Shown: piece after piece, positions 57,063 to 64,000 of the stretch | Position numbering within the stretch: position 1 is the first letter of the stretch | Layout: the number at the start of each line of letters is the position of its first letter | Translations under genes and position numbers: made by a program | The notes under the pieces: model-generated | Database searches by the model: none | What the model was told of the DNA's origin: nothing | Seen by the model: the letters and a program-made list of their open reading frames with translations, nothing else | Source of the DNA: Amorphochlora amoebiformis | Lineage: Eukaryota; Cercozoa; Chlorarachniophyceae | Direction: 5' to 3' | Assembly (NCBI GenBank): GCA_054601695.1 | Contig: BAAHQB010000216.1 | Span: forward strand, 186,001 to 250,000 | DNA: 64,000 bases

Positions 57063-57586
57063 GTATATACATCTATATAAATGTTAATTGTTATATATAT
57101 ATATATATATATTTTTGCGTATATCCAAGCCCTAGTTCTAACCCTAACTCTAATCTAACCCTACCCTAACTCCAAAATCCATTCCTGACTCTTTCTAACC
57201 CTAACCCTAACCCTAACCCTACCCTTAACCTTAACCCTAACCCTAACCCTAGCCCTAACCCTAGCTAGAACCCTAACCCTAACCCTAGCTGGAACCCTAA
57301 CCCTAACCTGAAGTCTAAACCATAGTACATAATACACCTTACTATTACTCTAACCTTCAGTTGACCCATATTTAAATCCTAACCCAAACTCTAACCTAAT
57401 CTTACTCGAAAATAAACCTAATTCGAACCCTAACCTCTAACCCTAACCCTAACCCTAACCCTAACCCTAACCTTTGCGTCCATCTGGGGCTGTTCGCATT
57501 CGGGCAGATTCTATAGCCAATGCCAAAAAGTGAACTAATTTATATATATGTGTATGTGTATGGGTATATATATATATATATATTTG

Positions 57587-57628
<42 letters not shown>

Positions 57629-57639
57629 GTATGTTTATG

Positions 57640-57684
<45 letters not shown>

Positions 57685-57722
57685 AGCATTTACACATATT
57701 TGTGTATAAATATTAAAAATGT

Positions 57723-57760
<38 letters not shown>

Positions 57761-57933
57761 CATATGTAAATATATATATATATATATAGATCGACAACAA
57801 ACGCCAAAACAAATGAACACATTTATGTATATATCTACATACTATATATATGTATATATATATATATTTGAATATATATATGTATATATCTACATACCAC
57901 ATATATATATATATCTATATGGATATAGAAATA

Positions 57934-57971
<38 letters not shown>

Positions 57972-58355
57972 ATACATATATATATATATACATATATTAT
58001 ATGTATATACATATACATACAAACACACATATATATATATTATCTTAAATACCCCATCCTTTCATAGTTTGATCGTCTGGAGCTGCTACAGTAAAGGTTT
58101 CACACATATATACATATACATATATAGATATGTACATACACATATGTAAATATAGAAATATTATATATTTGAATATATATATATATGTAAATATATATAT
58201 ATATATATATATCTATATATAATGTTAAATACCCCATTTTTCCATAGTTTGATCGTCTGGAGCTGCTACATTAAGGTTTCACACATATATACATATACAT
58301 ATATAGATATGTACATATACATATATAGATAAGTACATATACGTATATAGATAAA

Positions 58356-58412
<57 letters not shown>

Positions 58413-58500
58413 GTTAAATACCCCATTTTTTCATAGTTTTATCGTCTGGAGCTTCTACAGTAAAGGTTTCATCTCTCCCAGCAATGATCTAATTTATATA

Positions 58501-58558
<58 letters not shown>

Positions 58559-58560
58559 CT

Positions 58561-58624
<64 letters not shown>

Positions 58625-58666
58625 GGAGTATAAACGAAGGGAGAGATAACATTCGTTGTCCTTTTT
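54083..58666 (-). CDS. PH-domain protein (both ends uncertain)
   Basis: Exons in transcription order: 58666 to about 58625 ([14 protein letters not shown]), 58488-58422 ([18 protein letters not shown]), 57534-57472 ([20 protein letters not shown]), 56991-56960, 56252-56227 (AKGNFMSS), 55232-55185 ([16 protein letters not shown]), 54635-54585 ([17 protein letters not shown]), 54388-54362 (APILRRINS). The first three form the last strands and the C-terminal Trp helix of a PH domain, a phosphoinositide or protein-binding fold. Phases join for 58422 to 57534 to 56991 and for the last three exons; other joins are open. A possible final exon reads [14 protein letters not shown] and stops at 54083. 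The tail is basic and Ser-rich. Confidence 0.62.
55250..55828 (-). repeat. Tandem copies of the acceptor side of exon 55185-55232
   Basis: Five copies near 55290-55336, 55393-55436, 55502-55546, 55647-55690 and 55779-55822 carry GATATTCGAAGTAAGCATAT (minus strand), spaced about 105 to 145 bases by TA-rich spacers that are also conserved (ATATACGTATATCTACATAT). This is the most uniform exon-edge array in the window. Confidence 0.85.
56475..56752. repeat. GGCTATGGTTAGGGTTA array
   Basis: About 17 copies of a 16 to 17-base unit in which GGCTATGG is added to TTAGGGTTA. It is embedded in the intron of the PH gene and flanked by plain TTAGGG repeats. Confidence 0.8.
58020..58292 (-). repeat. Two truncated copies of the donor side of the PH exon
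   Basis: Copies at 58046-58103 and 58228-58282 repeat the [14 protein letters not shown] end of exon 58422-58488 and its donor. Both carry Gln instead of Lys in DDQTM. Confidence 0.8.
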
Positions 58667-58672
58667 CTAGAA

Positions 58673-58736
<64 letters not shown>

Positions 58737-58856
58737 ATGTAACTCTTATATATATATATATATATATATATATAGATATATATACTTATATATACATACA
58801 TATAGATAAGATATATAGCAATCAATAGGTATTAACAAATCAAAAGACGCAAAAAG

Positions 58857-58891
<35 letters not shown>

Positions 58892-59103
58892 TATACATAT
58901 ACATATATATTCACATATATACATCTGTATAAATAAGATATCTAGCAATCAATAGGGGTATTAAAAAGCCATCTATACCCACATTTTCGTATATACAATG
59001 TATGAACACAGATTAACAAGAATACAAGAAGACAAGAAGAGAGAGAGAGAGAGAGGATGACAATGAGAAAAACAGAATTTCGAGAGGGGGAGGGGGGGGG
59101 CAG

Positions 59104-59200
59104 TTAAGGTAATTTTACAAATGCGTTTTCAATCTTCCCGAGGGCCTTGGAGTCAATTTTGTTTACAATTTCAACCCTAGCATATATATATATATTATGT

Positions 59201-59234
<34 letters not shown>

Positions 59235-59716
59235 CATGCATGTATATCCGTATGTATGTATAATACTTACAAAGAGAGTGAGAAAAAGAGAGAGAGAGCC
59301 CTGAAGATATAGAGAGGAGAGAAAGGGTGAAAGAGAGAGATTGAGCTATAGAGAGGGTCAGAGCTAAAATGAGAGAGAGAGAGAAAGAGAGAGAGAGAAA
59401 GAGAGAGAGAGTGTGTGAGAGAGAGAGAGAAAGAGATAGAGAAAGAGAAAGAGAGAGAGAAAAACAGGAGAGAGAGAGAGAGAGAGAGCGAGAAACAGAG
59501 AGAACATAGAGACAGAGAAAAGAAGAAAAAAAAAATAGAAAAAAAAAATATTTCGGCTATCGGGTGTGGGGTGTCAGGTCCGAGGAACAGCAGGACAACC
59601 CCGGGACAGCGGACAACCCCGGGACAGCCAGTATCAAGATACTTCTTGCTTGACATAGGGACACGTGCTGTAGATATGTATTGTCGTAAGTACCTTTGAA
59701 TTTCGTCAAGAACCAT
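59104..59716 (-). CDS. Small gene, at least two exons
   Basis: Exon 59716-59694 (MVLDEIQ) joins in phase to 59176-59104 (VEIVNKIDSKALGKIENAFV and stop). The intron holds a 270-base GA-rich block and a (TA)n tract. The joined product would be only 31 residues, so an exon in 59550-59690 may be missing. That stretch holds a direct repeat of GACAACCCCGGGACAGC. Product unknown. Confidence 0.5.
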
Positions 59717-59807
59717 TATCCCTCGAGTTGCGAATTTTAAAATCTCGCCGCCTTATTAAAGGTTAGGGTTTTTGATATTATAATATAGATAATATATCTA
59801 AATGTGT

Positions 59808-59843
<36 letters not shown>

Positions 59844-59915
59844 TATTATGTTACATGTATGTATGTAGATATGCGTATGTATTTATATGATATAAATGTA
59901 TATATTCCACTCTTA

Positions 59916-60041
59916 TTATGAGAGTTTAATCGCCTCGCAGACTTCTTTAGTATATATTATGTTTATATATAATATATATAGTATATTATGTTTATATATA
60001 ATATGTATAGTATATTATATTTATATATATATATATATATG

Positions 60042-60076
<35 letters not shown>

Positions 60077-60995
60077 CTTACCCTCTCCCTTGACCTCAAC
60101 ATCATATCTGCTCTTTTGGTACTAAGGTTAGGGTTAGGGTTAGGGTTAGGGTTAGGGTTAAGAATAGGATTGGAACTCGGTTAGGCTTAGGTATAGGGCT
60201 ACATAAGGGTAGGATAAGGTCAACTTGGTAAGGGTTAGGGTTAGGGTTAGGGTTAGGGTTAGGGTTACGGTTAGGGGTTAGGGTTAGGGCTAGGGTTAGG
60301 GGGTTAGGGTTAGGGTTATGATTAGGATGGGAACTGGGTTAGGTTCAGGTGTGGGACTACATAAAAGTAGGATAGTGCAGGAAGTAGATGAGGGTTAGGG
60401 TTAGGGTTAGGGTTAGGGTTAGGCTGTAGATTGGATTAGGGTTAGGGTTAGGGTTAGGGTTAGGGATAGGCTGTAGATTGGATTAGGGTTAGGGATAGGG
60501 TTAGGGTTAGGATCAGATTATTGAGCATGTCTTAGTCCAAGGACCATTGACTCCTCCACAGAGTGGGGCTATAGTGCTACTGTTAGGGATAACAGCAGAT
60601 TATATTGTCGCGGGTGTTGAGTGCTGTTGTGGTGATATATGTGTGGGCATGTGTTCGTGGTATGCGGGTAAAGAAATGTGTGTAATGCATTCGGGTTAGG
60701 GTTACATTTGGGGTTGGGGCTAGATTAGGGTTAGGGTTAGGGTTAAGATTGTATTTAGGGCTGGAGCTAGATTTTGAGTTGGGGTTAGGGTTAGGGTTAG
60801 GGTTACCTGGGATGGAGATTTACTTAATGACATGCGACTCATAGGCATGATATGAACAGCGGGCGTTGTGGATGCGCTATTGTTGGGGTTAGGGTTAGGG
60901 TTAGGGTTAGGGTTAGGGTTAGGGCTATCATTAGGGTTAGAGTTAGGGTTAAAGAGTTAGGGTTAGGATTATAGAAATGTGTTTGGGTTTAGAGG

Positions 60996-61032
<37 letters not shown>

Positions 61033-61062
61033 TATGTATATATATATATATATATGTATTTA

Positions 61063-61138
<76 letters not shown>

Positions 61139-61215
61139 ATATATGTTACTCATAAGAATGACGACGGCCACGACTATTGAGTAAGGACTTGTTGTACGTG
61201 TCCTAGTATATATAT

Positions 61216-61260
<45 letters not shown>

Positions 61261-61639
61261 CATATATATATATATATAGCTATATATATATATATATATG
61301 TATTAAACATATATATAAATCCTGCACATATCAATATATTTATATGCAATATATAATATGTATTAAACATATATATAAATCCTGCACATATCAATATATT
61401 TATATGCAATATATAATGTATATATATATATATAAATCTATCTATATACATATATACATATATACATATAATATATATATATATATATAAATAAATATAT
61501 ATATATATATATATATATATGCAAAAAATAACGCAATTCCCTAAGTAACGATAACATATACCTACGAAAGCATATTTACATATTCATAATAAATCCCTTC
61601 TCACTGCGTGAATTCCTTCTCAGTGTCGATTCATACGAT

Positions 61640-61688
<49 letters not shown>

Positions 61689-62081
61689 TGTATACGTATA
61701 TATAGAGAGAGGGAGACAAAAAAAAATGTTAAGAAAAGAGAAAGAGGGAGAGAAAGAGAGAGAGAGAGAAAGAGGGAGAGAAATGAAGAGAGAGAGACAG
61801 AGAAAGATAGAGGGGGAAAGAGAGAGAGAGAGAAAGAGAGAGAGAGAAGAGAAAGAGAGAGAAAGAGAGAGCGAAAGAGAGAGAGAGGGAGAGAGAGCAA
61901 AAGAGAGAAAAAAGAGAGAACTGTTATCAAGAGAAGGCTACATATCCATGGATGTATGTATGTATATGTATATGTACATATATATATATATATATATATG
62001 TATATACCTTTATATCCTTGCTGAAGAAGAGATATTTGGACGTAAGGCGAAAATGCATCATAACCTATATTTTGATATATA

Positions 62082-62127
<46 letters not shown>

Positions 62128-62163
62128 TGTATAGATATATTATATACGTATATACATATGTAA

Positions 62164-62233
<70 letters not shown>

Positions 62234-63559
62234 ACTGGAGCTGGATCTAGCCTCTTCATATAATCGTGTAGCACAGTATCATAAGGCTCCACAACTTGAA
62301 TTTCTTTCAGAAACTTCCAAGTCTAATACACACACATAATTGTCACTCAGGCAGACACAAAATGTGTCACTCAGGCAGACCAAAAAAAAAATGTCACTCA
62401 GGCAGACAAAAAATTGTCACTCAGGCAGACAAACAAAATGTCACTCAGGCAGACAAAAAACTGTCACTCAGGAAGACACACACGCCGAGCGAGGGCGAGG
62501 GCGAGAAAGTGAGAATGAGAAAAAGGAGAGAGAGCGAGAGAGGTCGAAAGAGAGAGCTGGATATAGAAAACGCTGGAGAGCGAGAGGGAGACATAAAAAT
62601 GAGAGATATAAAGCGACGTTCTGTATTACCCATGCACTAAGTTAGCTTTCAGTGCAAATAGACATCACCAACAGACACACAGACAAAAAAGAAGAAAGAA
62701 ATCAAAAGCTCAAGAGCGAGAGAAAGAGAGAGCGAGAGAACAGAAGGAGAGAGAGAGAGAAAGAGAGAGAGCGAGAGAAAGAGAGAGAGCGAGAGAAAGA
62801 GAGAGAGCGAAAAAAATATTTCTCTTCATCTCATTTTCATCCATTTTTTTTTAAGTCAATAAACCAATCATTGCTTATGATGACTCCGAGAGAGAAAAAA
62901 ATAGAGTTAAAATTGAGAAGTTTCGTGTTCAAATTAGCGTTAGGATGAGATTTGTTCAGCATGTCTTAGCCTTAGGGCCATTGACTCTGACCCTTAGTGG
63001 GGTTGTTATGCTGGGGGACAGGTTAGGGTTAGGGTTAGGGTTAGGGTTAGGGTTGGGGTTAGGGTTAGGGTTAGGATTTGCGACCTTTTCATTGACTTTT
63101 GAGTCTACTATTGCCTTGATGTTGTTCTGGGGTATATATATATATATATGTATATATGTATATATATGTACATATGAATATACATATATATATATATGTA
63201 TTAAATGTATATATATATATATATATATGCATATACATATATATACACATATATACACATATACATACATATACACATATATATATGTACATACACATAT
63301 GAGTATGTGCATTACACACACATTTATATATTTATTATACATACACATACATATATATACACATTGGACATAAATTGGATATATATATATATATATATAT
63401 ATATGTAAAATAGATGTAACGAGAAAGAGCTGAGGAGCTGGGACAAGTTACCTACAAAAACGTATATATATACATATATGTATATATATATATGTGTATA
63501 TATACATATTAAATGTAAAATCTACTACATTTATACACGCATAAGTTACATACATATGT

Positions 63560-63650
<91 letters not shown>

Positions 63651-63693
63651 GTGCGGCTTACCTGGACTTCTCGGGTGCTGCCTCCGCCCTGGT

Positions 63694-63728
<35 letters not shown>

Positions 63729-63732
63729 TATC

Positions 63733-63766
<34 letters not shown>

Positions 63767-63777
63767 ATATATGTATG

Positions 63778-63810
<33 letters not shown>

Positions 63811-63881
63811 GTATATATTTATATATGTGTGTATATGAAAAACAATATATATGAATGTGTTCGTGTTGAATGCATATATAT

Positions 63882-63918
<37 letters not shown>

Positions 63919-64000
63919 GCATACATACATAACTATATATATTGATATGCACACACAGGTATGCATCATATTTACCAATTTATCTTGAATCCTCATATAC
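59916..64000 (-). CDS. Unrecognised multi-exon gene (5' beyond window)
   Basis: Exons in transcription order: from the window edge to 63976 (RIQDKL), 63688-63662 (GGGSTREVQ, donor GTAAGC), 63126-63085 ([14 protein letters not shown]), 62322-62236 ([20 protein letters not shown]), 62064-62008 ([16 protein letters not shown]), 61202-61150 ([17 protein letters not shown]), 60876-60807 ([18 protein letters not shown]), 60121-60082 ([13 protein letters not shown], donor GTAAGT), 59944-59916 (VCEAIKLS and stop). All nine join in phase, which strongly supports the model. The middle is Ser/Arg/Met-rich. Exon 62064-62008 is also open in another frame ([15 protein letters not shown]), but only the stated frame joins. 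No family recognised. Confidence 0.7.
60507..60585. repeat. Dispersed 60-base element, seven copies
   Basis: Core: CAGCATGTCTTAGTCC, AGGACCATTGACTCCTC and GTGGGGCT. Copies: 9757-9818, 26906-26957, 39261-39325, 60507-60585 and 62941-63010 on the plus strand; 22371-22432 and 54178-54213 inverted. Every copy lies inside telomere-like repeat, in four different transcription units or their borders. Its orientation always follows the G-rich strand of that repeat. It has no protein of its own; a short open stretch ([11 protein letters not shown] on the minus strand) ends at a stop. Confidence 0.85.
61300..61417. repeat. Exact 59-base tandem duplication
   Basis: Two adjacent copies containing TAAATCCTGCACATATCAAT. 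On the minus strand each has an acceptor-like TGTGCAG, so it may be an exon-edge remnant; no intact exon matches. Confidence 0.6.
62341..62480. repeat. Six copies of TGTCACTCAGGCAGAC
   Basis: A 16-base unit repeated every 22 to 26 bases with A-rich spacers that vary in length and sequence, just upstream of exon 62236-62322. The sixth copy has AGGAAGAC. The spacers are low-complexity and not unique, so this is a minisatellite and not a CRISPR array. Confidence 0.75.

Noticed and set aside
60609-60670. Plus-strand membrane-helix-like exon ([14 protein letters not shown]) ending at GTAAAG
   Set aside because: It lies in an intron of a minus-strand gene whose exons all join in phase, and no plus-strand partner exon was found.
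62341-62480. CRISPR array
   Set aside because: Eukaryotic context, 16-base units, low-complexity spacers of 6 to 10 bases and no cas genes.

Overview
This window comes from the nuclear genome of a microbial eukaryote. It holds spliceosomal U1 and U2 snRNA genes, GT-AG introns throughout and vertebrate-type TTAGGG/CCCTAA repeats. The lineage cannot be fixed from sequence alone; an alga or other protist is a reasonable inference. More than three quarters of the window is (TA)n and telomere-like repeat, and the long open frames in those repeats (Tyr-Ile, Arg-Val, Asn-Pro, Leu-Thr or Leu-Ser runs) are artefacts. The real coding sequence sits in islands of 8 to 124 bases between repeat tracts. I recovered it by reading the islands for splice sites and checking that exon phases join.

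Layout. (1) 218-14144, minus: a bacterial-type xylulokinase (FGGY carbohydrate kinase) in at least 28 small exons; its 3' end lies off the left edge. (2) 14145-17567: a mostly repeat-free hub with U1 snRNA (minus), U2 snRNA (minus), a single-exon basic protein (minus) and a small four-exon gene (plus). Each has an ACACGTG-type motif upstream. (3) 18799-43435, plus: a membrane-bound class III nucleotidyl cyclase in 39 exons, coding for about 703 residues, with all exon phases joining. (4) 44505-46871, minus: a small unrecognised gene. (5) 47042 to about 53900, minus: a gene with a FYVE-like zinc finger and a PH-like C-terminus. (6) about 54083-58666, minus: a gene with a PH domain. (7) 59104-59716, minus: a tiny two-exon gene. 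(8) 59916 to beyond 64000, minus: an unrecognised gene in at least nine exons, all in phase.

Two large-scale patterns stand out. First, the telomere-like intron repeats mostly present CCCTAA on the sense strand of the gene they interrupt, so their orientation flips where transcription direction flips. Second, many introns carry tandem, truncated copies of the adjoining exon edge with its splice site, spaced by (TA)n. These look like records of intron growth by repeated duplication of the splice junction.

Functionally, the xylulokinase would phosphorylate a pentulose in the cytosol. The cyclase would make a cyclic nucleotide at a membrane, although several active-site residues differ from the usual ones. 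The FYVE-like and PH proteins would bind membranes or phosphoinositides. No operon-like relation between the genes is implied.
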